A stretch of 64,000 nucleotides of DNA from UBA8949 sp942493365 (GTDB lineage: Bacteria > Bacillota > Clostridia > Saccharofermentanales > UBA5734). Made by a program: the position numbers and the translations under genes. The stretch spans positions 248,001 to 312,000 of the forward strand of contig OW818697.1 of the NCBI GenBank assembly GCA_942493365.1. Reading direction: 5' to 3'. Below the pieces are notes generated by a model. That model was not told the DNA's origin and ran no database searches. It worked only from the letters and a program-made list of their open reading frames with translations. This document shows, piece after piece, positions 9,112 to 22,360 of the stretch; the stretch's first letter is position 1; each line of letters begins with the position of its first letter.

Positions 9112-10539
9112 TCAGAGCCGTTCGCGTTCAAGTGCTCGTGCCAGGAGTTTCTCAATTTCATTACCGGCCAATTCGCTTAGCTGGCTTTCGATCAATCCAA
9201 TGTCAACAGCCATTTGCTGCAACTCAAGCGCCGCAGAACGATGAATAGAGTCCATCAGAGGATTGTTGATCTGATACCCTTCCAGTGTATCATAAAACAC
9301 CTTGCGGGCAACTGGTACCATTACCGAAAATTCGGTACCTTTGCCCAACGTGCTGCTGACATTGATCTTGCCGCCATGCAGTTCAACCAGCTCTTTGGCA
9401 ATTGACAAGCCAAGACCCGTACCGCCGAACATTCGCGACCCGGTCATGTCAACGCGATAAAAGCGGTTGAAAATCCGTGGCAAGTGCTCTTTGTCAATGC
9501 CAAATCCTGTGTCGATAACTTTAACACAGACATCATCAATCAGAAAGCTGATGTAAACCTTGATCTGTCCGCCGCGATCGGTATATTTGATGGCATTGCT
9601 GACCAGATTGGTGATAACCCGCTCCATCGCGGCCCGATCGGCAAAAACGGATGGAATGCGTGACAGGGCATAACAAGTCATGTTCAGCTGCTTTTCCTGT
9701 GCTTGATGTTGGAGCCGCTCGACAGCCTGGCGGACCAGAAATACAAAGTCCAGCGTTTCCAAGCGAACGCGGATCCCCTTGCTGTCGATACTGGACAACA
9801 ACAGCAAGTCCTCAACCAGACGTTCCATGCGCAGCGAATCGTCATGGATTCGCCAGATGTCTTTGCGGACAGCATCACTGGTCTTTTCGGCCAAGCCCCA
9901 GTCCAGGAGCGATTCTGAATAGGTTTTTATCGTCGTCAGCGGCGTTTTGAGTTCGTGGGAAACGTTTGCGACAAACTCCTTTCGCTGTTTCTCTTCGCTT
10001 TCTTGATCGGTAATGTCGGTTAATACAACCAACGTGCTGGTGGGTCGATTCTCTTCAAAATGAGATAGTTTAACGCGAGACCGAAATATCCGCTCACCCA
10101 CATTGATAATGCCATTGATCGATTCGCTGCCCAGCAGAATGGCTGCTTGCATGCCGTTGTCTTGTCCGTATTCGTCAACAAACCCGCTGAAATTCTCCGG
10201 GATAATCTGTGGCGAAAGCATTTTTCGCGCCGCTGGGTTGACATTGATCAGAATGCCGTCACGTCCATATGCGATGACTCCAACATCCAAATCGAGCAGT
10301 ATTGTTTCAGACTTGTCTCGTTCCTCAATGAATTGTGAAACCATAGTCGACAAGCGCTTATCGTTGTTGAGACGAAAGCGTCGAATGGTCATCCGGCAAG
10401 ACAAACCGATCAGAAGGCCGGTAACCAGAAAGGTCATTAAGATCAAAAGAAGGGGCTGAACGTTTGACAAAGTCGTTTGCAACCAATTATACAGTCGATT
10501 CAGGATACCCGGCTCAGCCTGAGCCAGAATCATACTCAT
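9112..10539 (-). CDS. walK: Sensor histidine kinase WalK (single-span type)
   Basis: 475 residues from ATG 10539 (ATG 10533 is an alternative). Only one membrane segment is seen (about residues 29-48), with a roughly 28-residue outer tail. A PAS-like domain (about 75-175) is followed by the HisKA dimerisation domain with phospho-acceptor His195 in NVSHELKTPL, then the ATPase domain with N box NLVSNAIKY, G1 DTGFGIDKEHL and G2 GGTGLGLSIAKELV. About 65 extra residues follow the ATPase core. WalK senses cell-wall state and phosphorylates WalR. The architecture resembles streptococcal VicK rather than the two-span Bacillus protein. A 94-nt gap to murA contains a small GCGACT/AGTCGC hairpin. Confidence 0.93.
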   Translation of the reverse strand: MSMILAQAEPGILNRLYNWLQTTLSNVQPLLLILMTFLVTGLLIGLSCRMTIRRFRLNNDKRLSTMVSQFIEERDKSETILLDLDVGVIAYGRDGILINVNPAARKMLSPQIIPENFSGFVDEYGQDNGMQAAILLGSESINGIINVGERIFRSRVKLSHFEENRPTSTLVVLTDITDQESEEKQRKEFVANVSHELKTPLTTIKTYSESLLDWGLAEKTSDAVRKDIWRIHDDSLRMERLVEDLLLLSSIDSKGIRVRLETLDFVFLVRQAVERLQHQAQEKQLNMTCYALSRIPSVFADRAAMERVITNLVSNAIKYTDRGGQIKVYISFLIDDVCVKVIDTGFGIDKEHLPRIFNRFYRVDMTGSRMFGGTGLGLSIAKELVELHGGKINVSSTLGKGTEFSVMVPVARKVFYDTLEGYQINNPLMDSIHRSAALELQQMAVDIGLIESQLSELAGNEIEKLLARALERERL

Positions 10540-10569
10540 CAATTAGAAAATCGTCCCTTCAGTCATGCT

Positions 10570-11274
10570 TTAGCTGGCGGGGCATTTGTCAAAATAATAT
10601 CCGACCCCGCGCTTGGTCAAGATGTATTTGTAATTGTGCTGATCTGGCTCAAGCTTTTCACGCGTTCGACGCACGGTAACATCGACTGTGCGGACATCGC
10701 CAAAATATTCGTAGCCCCAAACCTTTTCCAATAATGATTCTCGAGAAAAAACCTGCCCGGCATTTTGCGCCAGAAAGCGAACCAGTTCAAATTCGCGCAG
10801 GGTCAGCTCGATAACTTCACCACCACGCCGGACTTGATAAGCTTCATGATCAATTTCAAGATCGCCGCAAGTCATCACTTTTTGATGATCAGCCAAATCC
10901 ATGTCCGCCAAACTGACCCGACGCAGTTGTGCTTTGACTCTGGCCAGAACCTCGCGAACACTGAAGGGTTTGGTAATATAATCGTCAGCGCCAAGTTCAA
11001 GACCAAGTACCTTGTCGATTTCTTCGCTTTTGGCTGTTAACATCAAAATGGGAACATTGGTCTGCTGCCGCAGTTTGCGACAGACATCAAATCCGTCAAC
11101 TTTGGGGAGCATGCAGTCGAGCAAAATCAAGTCGGGTTTGAGCGACAGTCCCATTTCAAGCGCCTGTGCGCCATCGTAAGCGGCAAAGGTCTGATATCCT
11201 TCACGCTCGAGATTGGCCTTGAGAATATCTACGATATTGTGTTCGTCATCAACAATGAGAACCTTTGCGCACAT
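10570..11274 (-). CDS. walR: Response regulator WalR (OmpR family)
   Basis: 234 residues, normal for OmpR-type regulators. The receiver domain (1-120) has the acidic pocket VDDEH, the phospho-acceptor Asp53 in LLDCMLP, and the Lys of LTAKSEE. The C-terminal winged-helix domain carries LTLREFELVRFLAQNAGQV and VDVTVRRTREKLE, which are strongly WalR/YycF-like. WalR controls autolysin and wall-metabolism genes and is usually essential. It is the first gene of the unit, with GGGGG as ribosome binding site and an extended -10 promoter about 50 nt upstream. Confidence 0.95.
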   Translation of the reverse strand: MCAKVLIVDDEHNIVDILKANLEREGYQTFAAYDGAQALEMGLSLKPDLILLDCMLPKVDGFDVCRKLRQQTNVPILMLTAKSEEIDKVLGLELGADDYITKPFSVREVLARVKAQLRRVSLADMDLADHQKVMTCGDLEIDHEAYQVRRGGEVIELTLREFELVRFLAQNAGQVFSRESLLEKVWGYEYFGDVRTVDVTVRRTREKLEPDQHNYKYILTKRGVGYYFDKCPAS

Positions 11275-11325
11275 AATCTAAACCCCCATACCCTAATCAA
11301 ATGAATCGCTTTTCAATTATTTTCT

Positions 11326-11334
11326 ATTATAACA
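11326..11334 (-). promoter_or_regulatory. walR operon extended -10 promoter
   Basis: The minus strand reads TGTTATAAT, a consensus -10 hexamer with the TGn extension, about 52 nt before the walR start. The -35 region is weak, as is common for extended -10 promoters. Confidence 0.6.
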
Positions 11335-11376
11335 TGATTCGAGCTGATGCAAGGATTATTCTGTTGGCTTTGGCAC

Positions 11377-11413
11377 GAAAAAACAAGGCTATCGGGTGTG
11401 ACCCGATAGCCTT
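11377..11413 (-). terminator. rRNA operon intrinsic terminator
   Basis: Perfect 13-bp inverted repeat (11385-11397 and 11401-11413) with a 3-nt loop, followed on the minus strand by GTTTTTT. It lies right after the 5S gene and is a textbook intrinsic terminator for the rRNA operon. Confidence 0.92.
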
Positions 11414-11420
11414 GATAAAT

Positions 11421-11535
11421 CCGGCGGAGACCTATTTTCCCGAGCCGTTACCAGCCAAGTATCGTCGGCATAAGAGAGCTTAACTGCTGTGTTCGGAATG
11501 GGAACAGGTGTGGCCTCTCTATCATATCCACCGGA
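11421..11535 (-). rRNA. rrf: 5S ribosomal RNA
   Basis: About 115 nt containing the conserved 5S core CCCATTCCGAACAC (on the minus strand) and pairing terminal segments CCGGTGG/CCGCCGG. It follows the 23S gene after a spacer of about 165 nt (11536-11699), in which no tRNA or other gene is seen. End positions are estimated by eye. Confidence 0.93.
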
Positions 11536-11699
11536 AGGGTTGAGGGTATTGAATGCACCCTCAGGACTGCATAAGGGAAAGTGTAGGCTGAGAAGGGTTA
11601 TGAAGTCGGTGTTAAAATGGCAAAGGGTTGAGTCTAAATATTCATCTGTTAAATGTTGTCACTCATCGAGTGAAGAAATTGAACCAATAACTTGTGGTC

Positions 11700-14598
<2,899 letters not shown>

Positions 14599-14809
14599 CT
14601 GTTATGGTTCTCTTTTTTCTTCGTCGATATCCTGACACATTTTTAGATGAAGTCTATTCTCTAAGACTCGCTTTTTTCGTTACCCATTGTGTACTTCGAA
14701 AGCAAGATCTTTTCCTTTGCTTCTTCTATCTTGTCTCTTTATCTTCTCAGTCTATTTTTCCTTATGCAGTTTTCAAGGTGCATTCCCGAGGTTCTGCTCC
14801 TATGGGAGC

Positions 14810-14886
14810 TGGTGGAGACAACGAGGCTCGAACTCGTGACCTCCTGCTTGCAAGGCAGGCGCTCTCCCAAACTGAGCTATGCCCCC
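14810..14886 (-). tRNA. tRNA-Ala (anticodon TGC)
   Basis: 77 nt including an encoded CCA. Acceptor GGGGGCA pairs with TGTCTCC (two GU pairs), and the anticodon arm CTGCCTTGCAAGCAG has anticodon TGC. The T arm contains GTTCGAG. It stands alone in the 16S-23S spacer; the tRNA-Ile often paired with it is absent. Confidence 0.97.
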
Positions 14887-14908
14887 GTGGGTTTATCAGG
14901 GATCGGGC

Positions 14909-14927
14909 CCTGAAGATTGAACAGTGA
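14909..14927 (-). other. 16S rRNA processing stem, 3' half
   Basis: This spacer segment is nearly complementary to the leader segment at 16650-16669 (both in the operon transcript): 13 continuous pairs plus flanking ones. Such long-range stems bring both ends of pre-16S together for RNase III cleavage. The pairing is seen directly; the role follows from known rRNA operons. Confidence 0.65.
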
Positions 14928-15026
14928 TATTCGAGACAATAACGAGCACTTTTTGGTACATTCCACTCCCCGAAGGAAATGGAATATCGACCTCGGAGTG
15001 CGTCAGACCGTGATTTGTCTGACATG

Positions 15027-16562
<1,536 letters not shown>

Positions 16563-16700
16563 AAGTATTTGAGAACCTTTTGGCTCTTTGTTTACTTGTT
16601 TTTTTCCAACTCTTACGAATTGAACTTTGGCTCGTCTTTGTCTCTTTTTCACTGTTCAATTTTCAAGGTCCGGTCCTCGCTTCCCGCAAGGCGCTTAGCT

Positions 16701-16729
16701 ATATTATCACCCGCTCCGGGGTTTGTCAA
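16701..16729 (-). promoter_or_regulatory. rRNA operon promoter
   Basis: On the minus strand a consensus -35 TTGACA (16724-16729) and -10 TAATAT (16701-16706) are separated by exactly 17 nt, about 140 nt before the 16S gene. This is a strong housekeeping sigma-factor promoter by sequence. Confidence 0.88.
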
Positions 16730-16970
16730 CACTCGATTATCATTCTTTTGCCGGTTTCTTGCCTTCTCTGTACCGGGCGGCGCGAGATTGCAAGATCGTT
16801 GCAAACAACGCATCCGGGTGTTTCGTGATTGAGCATAAAATATGATTAATCTAATCATCTATTATAGCAACGTTCCTTGAAATCGCGCATTTCCATGCAG
16901 GTTTGAACCGCGTGGGTTGAGAACATCAAAACCATGGGCTTCACATTGTCAGCCCGATCGGCGATCTTTA

Positions 16971-17000
16971 AGCAAAAACCCGGCATGCCGGGTTTTTGCT
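16971..17000. terminator. gyrA terminator, perfect 30-nt palindrome
   Basis: A perfect palindrome of 30 nt ending 1 nt from the gyrA stop codon. Its GC-rich core is flanked by A and T tracts on both sides, so it can terminate transcription in either direction; here it would end gyrA transcription before the rRNA promoter. Confidence 0.9.
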
Positions 17001-17001
17001 T

Positions 17002-19593
17002 TTATGTTTCGGTTTGTTCTGTTGGTTCTGCTTCAAGATTTTCAGCGAAATCAACGACTGAATCGTCGTGTTCAACGACGGCAATGTCCACAACCTTGCC
17101 CTCGCGAGTACGCATCAGGGTAACGCCCTGGGTAATCCGGGTCAAAATTGGAATTTCGGCTGCCGGCAGGCGAATGATGACGCCGGTATCATTAATCATA
17201 ATAATGTCATTTGTGTCATCGACCAGGGCGATGCCCGCCAGAAGACCTGTCTTTTCCGATGGGCGGTAGGTTATCAATCCTTTGCCGCCGCGCGTCTGGG
17301 TGCGGTATTCGTCCAGTTCCGTTCGTTTGCCAAAGCCCTTTTCGGAAACAACAAGCAGTGTGCGGGTGGCGTCAGTCGGTGCCATGCCAATCACCACATC
17401 ATCGTCGTCCAGCAGGATGCCGCGTACGCCCTGCGTGTTGCGGCCGGTTGACCGGACTTCGTCGTCAGCAAAACGGATGGACATGCCGCGTTTGGTGACC
17501 AGAACAATATCATGATGACTCTCGGTCAGCTGAACACCGATCAATTCATCGTCTTCGCGGAGATTGATGGCGATCAGTCCATTCCGATTGATGTTGGCAT
17601 AATCGGAGAGGTCGGTTTTCTTGACAACGCCGGCCTGTGTGGCCATCATCAGACAGCCCCCCTGATCAAACTTCATGATAGGAATCACCGTGCGTACCTT
17701 TTCCCCGCCTTCAAGTTGGAGCAGGTTGACAATTGCCATACCCTTGGCCTGACGGCTGGTTTCGGGTATCTGGTAGCCCTTGAGCCGATAGACACGGCCA
17801 CGGTTTGTGAAAAACAGCAGGGTGGCATGGGTGGATGTGGTGAGAATGTTTTCGACGAAATCTTCTTCGCGGGTTTGCATGCCGGTAACACCACGTCCGC
17901 CACGATGCTGGATGTTGTAACTGTCGGTTTTCATCCGCTTGACATACCCGAAGTGGGTCAGGGTGATGACCACGTCTTCTTCCTGTATCAGCGATTCGTC
18001 ATCGATATCGTCGTCTTCTCCCGCTTCGATTGAGGTCCGGCGGACATCACCGTAACGGTTTCTGATCTGGGCGATTTCGTCTTTGATGATAGACAGCAGC
18101 AAGGGTTCTTCGCTCAAGACGCGATTGAAATAATCGATTTTTTCGCACAATTCACGGAATTCGTTTTCCAGTTTTTCACGTTCAAGTCCGGTCAGTCGGC
18201 CAAGGCGCATGTCGATAATGTGCTGAGCCTGACGATCACTGAAGCCGAAACGCTCGATGAGACGCATTTTCGCCTGATCCTCGGTTTTGGATGCGCGGAT
18301 GATGGCGATGACCTCGTCAATGTGATCAATGGCGACCCGCAGTCCTTCGACAATGTGTCGGCGCGCCTCAGCTTTCTCGAGTTCAAAAACCGTGCGGCGG
18401 CGAACGACGTCCTTCTGATGGGCCAAATAATACTTGAGGGCATCGACCAGATTAACGATTCGCGGTTCGAAACGGCCAAGCTCGTCGGGCACGAGCGCCA
18501 GCATGTTGGCATTGAAGGCGTCCTGCAGCTGGGTGTTTTTGTAGAGCTGGTTGAGGACGACGCTGGCATTGGCATCCTTTTTGAGTTCGATAACGACACG
18601 GACGGCATCGTTGCGATCGGACTCATCGCGCAGATCAGAAATGCCATCGATCTTTTTATCCTTGACCAGGTCAGCAATGCGTTCAATCAGGCGTGCTTTG
18701 TTGACCATGTAGGGCAAATCCTGCACGATAATGCGCTGGCGATTGTTCTTCATGACCTCAATATCGGTCCTGGCGCGAACCACAATGCGGCCTTTGCCGG
18801 TACGGTAAGCGGCACGAATGCCGGACTGGCCGATGATCATGCCGGCCGTCGGGAAGTCTGGCCCTTTGATGACCGTCATCAGTTCCTCGACGGTGGCGTC
18901 GGGGTTTTCGATCAGCATGCTGACGCCGTCAATGACCTCCGCCAGATTGTGCGGCGGAATGTTGGTGGCCATGCCAACCGCAATGCCGGTCGAGCCATTG
19001 ACCAGGAGGTTGGGGAAGCGCGAGGGCAGCACGATCGGTTCCATTTCGTGTTCGTCAAAATTTGGTTTGAAGTCGACGGTATTCTTGTTGATGTCGCTCA
19101 TCATTTCCAGTGAGATCTTGGCAACACGGGCTTCGGTATAGCGGTAGGCTGCTGGCGGATCGCCGTCGCGGGAACCAAAGTTGCCGTGACCATCGACCAG
19201 CATGTGGCGCATGGAAAAGTCCTGCGCCAAGCGTACCAATGCATCATAAACCGAGGCATCGCCATGCGGATGAAAACGGCCCAGCACATCGCCGACCGTC
19301 GTGGCGCATTTGCGATAGGGTTTGTCCGGGGTGAAACCCTGGGTGAACATGGAGTACAAAATGCGCCGGTGAACTGGCTTGAGGCCGTCGCGCACATCGG
19401 GTAAAGCGCGATCGGTGATAACGCTCATTGCATAATCGATAAACGATTTTTTCATTTCGTCTTCAAGATCAATCGGAATTATCGTGTTGTCCGGGTTTTT
19501 GAAGGCCGCATCCACTGCCAGTTCTTTGAGCTTTTGCAGGTCCTTTTTGTCGAGTTTTTCCTGGATTTGTTTTTTGTCAAGCTGGTCAGTCAT
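17002..19593 (-). CDS. gyrA: DNA gyrase subunit A
   Basis: 863 residues, slightly longer than usual because of a Lys-rich N-terminal extension of about 35 residues before the canonical IDLEDEMKKSFIDYAMSVI. GyrA breaks and rejoins DNA during negative supercoiling. The catalytic Tyr152 lies in AYRYTEAR. The quinolone region reads HPHGDASVYDALV, so the position of E. coli Ser83 is Ala113. The C-terminal wrapping domain has a GyrA box of the form QHRGGRG and several blades. The start has the site GGGAGG. gyrB is not in the window: gyrA stands downstream of rsmG and is detached from its usual gyrB neighbour. Confidence 0.96.
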   Translation of the reverse strand: MTDQLDKKQIQEKLDKKDLQKLKELAVDAAFKNPDNTIIPIDLEDEMKKSFIDYAMSVITDRALPDVRDGLKPVHRRILYSMFTQGFTPDKPYRKCATTVGDVLGRFHPHGDASVYDALVRLAQDFSMRHMLVDGHGNFGSRDGDPPAAYRYTEARVAKISLEMMSDINKNTVDFKPNFDEHEMEPIVLPSRFPNLLVNGSTGIAVGMATNIPPHNLAEVIDGVSMLIENPDATVEELMTVIKGPDFPTAGMIIGQSGIRAAYRTGKGRIVVRARTDIEVMKNNRQRIIVQDLPYMVNKARLIERIADLVKDKKIDGISDLRDESDRNDAVRVVIELKKDANASVVLNQLYKNTQLQDAFNANMLALVPDELGRFEPRIVNLVDALKYYLAHQKDVVRRRTVFELEKAEARRHIVEGLRVAIDHIDEVIAIIRASKTEDQAKMRLIERFGFSDRQAQHIIDMRLGRLTGLEREKLENEFRELCEKIDYFNRVLSEEPLLLSIIKDEIAQIRNRYGDVRRTSIEAGEDDDIDDESLIQEEDVVITLTHFGYVKRMKTDSYNIQHRGGRGVTGMQTREEDFVENILTTSTHATLLFFTNRGRVYRLKGYQIPETSRQAKGMAIVNLLQLEGGEKVRTVIPIMKFDQGGCLMMATQAGVVKKTDLSDYANINRNGLIAINLREDDELIGVQLTESHHDIVLVTKRGMSIRFADDEVRSTGRNTQGVRGILLDDDDVVIGMAPTDATRTLLVVSEKGFGKRTELDEYRTQTRGGKGLITYRPSEKTGLLAGIALVDDTNDIIMINDTGVIIRLPAAEIPILTRITQGVTLMRTREGKVVDIAVVEHDDSVVDFAENLEAEPTEQTET

Positions 19594-19635
19594 TCCAGTC
19601 TTTCCTCCCGTTATGAGCCATCATATATCTAAAAT

Positions 19636-19665
19636 ATTATATCATATTCGGGGGGTTGCTGTCCT
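19636..19665 (-). promoter_or_regulatory. Probable gyrA promoter
   Basis: On the minus strand, -10 TATAAT (19636-19641) and a -35-like AGGACA (19660-19665) are 18 nt apart, about 43 nt before the gyrA start, in the 83-nt gap after rsmG. Confidence 0.6.
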
Positions 19666-19676
19666 TCGTTTTGGGC

Positions 19677-20384
19677 CTAAAGCGTTTCTTTTTCTGGCAT
19701 TCCGGCCTTTCGAGGATATGATTTCGGGGTGACCGCAGTTTTCCGGATTGTAAGAATCGTGCGCTTCATATCGGTACCCGGCAAATCGAATTCACGAACG
19801 TCTGACAGCTCTCCGCCCAGCACTTTGATGGCGTGGTTTGCCACGGACCAGTCTTCTGTTTTGCCTTTCATGGCCAGAAAAACACCCCCAACCCGGACAA
19901 AGGGCAGGCAATATTCGCACAAGACCGGCAATGAAGCGACCGCCCGAGCCGTCGCGATATCGAATTTTTCGCGAAACTCAGGGGTTTGCGCGACATCTTC
20001 TGCGCGTCCATGTCGAGCCGAAATGCCTGACAACCCAAGCGTTTCAATTACATTTTGCAAAAACTTGACGCGCTTGCCGAGTGAATCGAGCAAGAGAACC
20101 TCGAGGTCAGGCCGTTGAATCTTGAGCGGAATCCCCGGAAAACCTGCGCCAGTGCCAACATCAATCAATTTAAGGGGGGCTGAATTTGCCGTCAAACAAG
20201 GCAACAGGGTCAACGAATCCAGCAGATGGCGAACGGCAATTCCTTCGTCATCTACAACAGCGGTCAGGTTGATCTTCTCGTTCCAATGGCGCAGAAGCCG
20301 AACGTAGTCTAGATACTGCGCGGTTTGCTGAGCGTTGATCGTGATATTAAGTCGACGCGCGATTTCATCGAGCCAATCATTCAT
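19677..20384 (-). CDS. rsmG: 16S rRNA (guanine527-N7)-methyltransferase RsmG
   Basis: 235 residues from ATG 20384, chosen for its GGAGGG site and family length; the longer frame overlaps mnmG deeply. RsmG (GidB) uses SAM to methylate G527 of 16S rRNA; loss gives low-level streptomycin resistance in other species. Motifs: RHWNEKINLTAV, HLLDSLTLLP, the SAM-binding IDVGTGAGFPGIPLKI, and the AxARAVASLPVL segment (ATARAVASLPVLCEY). Its start overlaps the mnmG stop by 8 nt, the usual translational coupling in this block. Confidence 0.96.
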   Translation of the reverse strand: MNDWLDEIARRLNITINAQQTAQYLDYVRLLRHWNEKINLTAVVDDEGIAVRHLLDSLTLLPCLTANSAPLKLIDVGTGAGFPGIPLKIQRPDLEVLLLDSLGKRVKFLQNVIETLGLSGISARHGRAEDVAQTPEFREKFDIATARAVASLPVLCEYCLPFVRVGGVFLAMKGKTEDWSVANHAIKVLGGELSDVREFDLPGTDMKRTILTIRKTAVTPKSYPRKAGMPEKETL

Positions 20385-22335
20385 CGGACTTCCCTCCGCT
20401 GTTGAACAGGCTGGCATTGGCTTGCAGCCAGACCAGCAAAACAGAAATGTCTGCCGGTGAAACACCTGAGATTCGGCTGGCCTGACCAACAGACGCCGGA
20501 CGCAGCCGGCTGAGCTTTTGCCGCGCTTCGAGCCGCAGGCCGGTGATGCTCAGATAGTCAATGCTTTCATGCAACACTTTATGTTCCATTTTGCGAAAGT
20601 GATTGATACGATCCATTTCCAACCGGATATACCCTTCGTATTTTAACTGGACTTCTACGGTGAACCATTCCGCCCAGGGCAGCGCTGGCCGCTCAGGATC
20701 GATGGCTGTCAGTTTGTCATAATTGAGTTCTGGTCGTTTAATCAGGTCAGCCAGTGTTGTGCCGCTGACAAGCGCGCTGCTGGCGTTAGCTTCCAGCAAA
20801 GCATTGACCGTTTTTGCAGGTCGCACCCGAGCTTGACGGCATCGCGTGATCTCCGCTTCAATTCTGGCTTGCTTTTTTTGAAAGGCAGACCAGCGTTCGT
20901 CGCTGATCAGGCCCACTTCCCGCCCGATCGGCGTCAACCGCGCGTCGGCATTGTCCTGACGGAGGAGCAGCCGGTATTCTGCCCGTGATGTCATCATCCG
21001 ATAGGGTTCTGTCGTTCCTTTGGTCACCAGATCATCGATCAGGACGCCGATGTATCCCTCGGAACGATCGATAATCAGCGGCGTTTTGCCGGCGATCAGC
21101 CTGGCGGCATTGATCCCTGCAATCAGCCCTTGGGCGGCAGCTTCCTCGTAGCCGGATGAACCATTGATTTGGCCCGCGCCAAAGAAACCCGAAACATCGC
21201 GAGATTCGAGCGAGGTTTTGAGACAGGTCGGATCGAGGCAGTCGTATTCGATGGCATACGCGCTGCGCTGAATCACGGCTTCGGCGCACCCCGGCAGCGA
21301 TCGCACCATCTGAAGTTGTACATCCTCCGGCATGCTGCTGGACATGCCCTGCAGATACATCTCTTCGGTTGAACGACCCATGGGTTCAACAAACACTTGA
21401 TGGCGCAATTTGTCAGGGAATTTGACAAATTTATCCTCAATTGAGGGGCAGTAGCGCGGTCCGATGCCATCGATCGCGCCGCTGTAGAGCGGCGACCGAT
21501 GCAGATTGTCCTGAATCACCTGTTTGGTGTCCGGCGTCGTCCAGGTCAGCCAGCAAGGCATCTGATCACCCGCATCGAGATGGGGTTGGTTTTCGTTTTC
21601 GTATGAAAACGGAACGATCCGCAAATCACCATCTTGCTTTTCAAGCTGATTAAAATCGACGGTTAAGGCATTGATCCGCACAGGCGTTCCGGTTTTGAAG
21701 CGTTGCAGGGGCAACCCCAAAGCGCGAAGCGAGGCGGCAAGCCCAATCGACGGGAACAAACCGTCAGGGCCACCGCTGTACTGACAGTCACCGATGATGA
21801 TGCGGCCTTCCATATAGGTGCCTGTCGCGGCGATGACTGCGCGGCATCTGAAAATGGCACCTGTGCGGGTCAAAACGCCGGTCACACGGCTGCCGGCGTC
21901 TGTCCGATCGGCTAAAACCGCAATGATTTCGCCTTGCCGCAGGCTCAGACGCGGCTGTTGTTCGATGGTTTGCTTCATGATGCTTTGATATTCACGGCGA
22001 TCAATCTGGGCACGCGGTGACAAAACGGCTGGTCCTTTGGATGCATTGAGCATGCGAAACTGAATCATGGCACGATCCGCAGCACGTCCCATTTCGCCGC
22101 CCAAAGCATCAATTTCACGAACCAGCTGTCCTTTGGCCGTACCGCCAATGTTGGGGTTGCAGGGCATGTTGGCAAGCGCATCGAGATTCATGGCGAACAG
22201 CATCGCGCGCTGCCCCAGCCGAGTTGCCGCCAATGCGGCTTCACATCCGGCATGACCTGCGCCAACAATACATATGTCGGTTTCGCCGGCCAGCCATGTA
22301 CCTTGTGCCTGAAGGGCTTGTTCGACGGTCGTCAT
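20377..22335 (-). CDS. mnmG: tRNA uridine-5-carboxymethylaminomethyl modification enzyme MnmG
   Basis: 652 residues from ATG 22335, which has AAAGGA upstream. MnmG (GidA) binds FAD and, together with MnmE, modifies the wobble U34 of several tRNAs. Motifs: dinucleotide fold DICIVGAGHAGCEAA, PCNPNIGGTAKGQLVREIDALGG, the redox segment with CPSIEDKFVKFPDK, and GYEEAAAQGLIAGINA. The C-terminal helical domain that binds MnmE is complete. It is followed by rsmG with an 8-nt overlap and preceded by mnmE with a 25-nt gap. Confidence 0.97.
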   Translation of the reverse strand: MTTVEQALQAQGTWLAGETDICIVGAGHAGCEAALAATRLGQRAMLFAMNLDALANMPCNPNIGGTAKGQLVREIDALGGEMGRAADRAMIQFRMLNASKGPAVLSPRAQIDRREYQSIMKQTIEQQPRLSLRQGEIIAVLADRTDAGSRVTGVLTRTGAIFRCRAVIAATGTYMEGRIIIGDCQYSGGPDGLFPSIGLAASLRALGLPLQRFKTGTPVRINALTVDFNQLEKQDGDLRIVPFSYENENQPHLDAGDQMPCWLTWTTPDTKQVIQDNLHRSPLYSGAIDGIGPRYCPSIEDKFVKFPDKLRHQVFVEPMGRSTEEMYLQGMSSSMPEDVQLQMVRSLPGCAEAVIQRSAYAIEYDCLDPTCLKTSLESRDVSGFFGAGQINGSSGYEEAAAQGLIAGINAARLIAGKTPLIIDRSEGYIGVLIDDLVTKGTTEPYRMMTSRAEYRLLLRQDNADARLTPIGREVGLISDERWSAFQKKQARIEAEITRCRQARVRPAKTVNALLEANASSALVSGTTLADLIKRPELNYDKLTAIDPERPALPWAEWFTVEVQLKYEGYIRLEMDRINHFRKMEHKVLHESIDYLSITGLRLEARQKLSRLRPASVGQASRISGVSPADISVLLVWLQANASLFNSGGKSDE

Positions 22336-22360
22336 GCCAGGGTCCTTTCTGGTCTTACGC

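Larger units (their letters stand above)
16563..17001 (-). other. rRNA operon leader and spacer to gyrA
   Basis: No gene. On the minus strand it holds the 16S leader, including the 5' half of the processing stem at 16650-16669, and the rRNA promoter (16701-16729). Positions 16730-16970 show nothing recognisable apart from possible weaker upstream promoter elements. The gyrA terminator closes it at 16971-17000. Confidence 0.7.
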
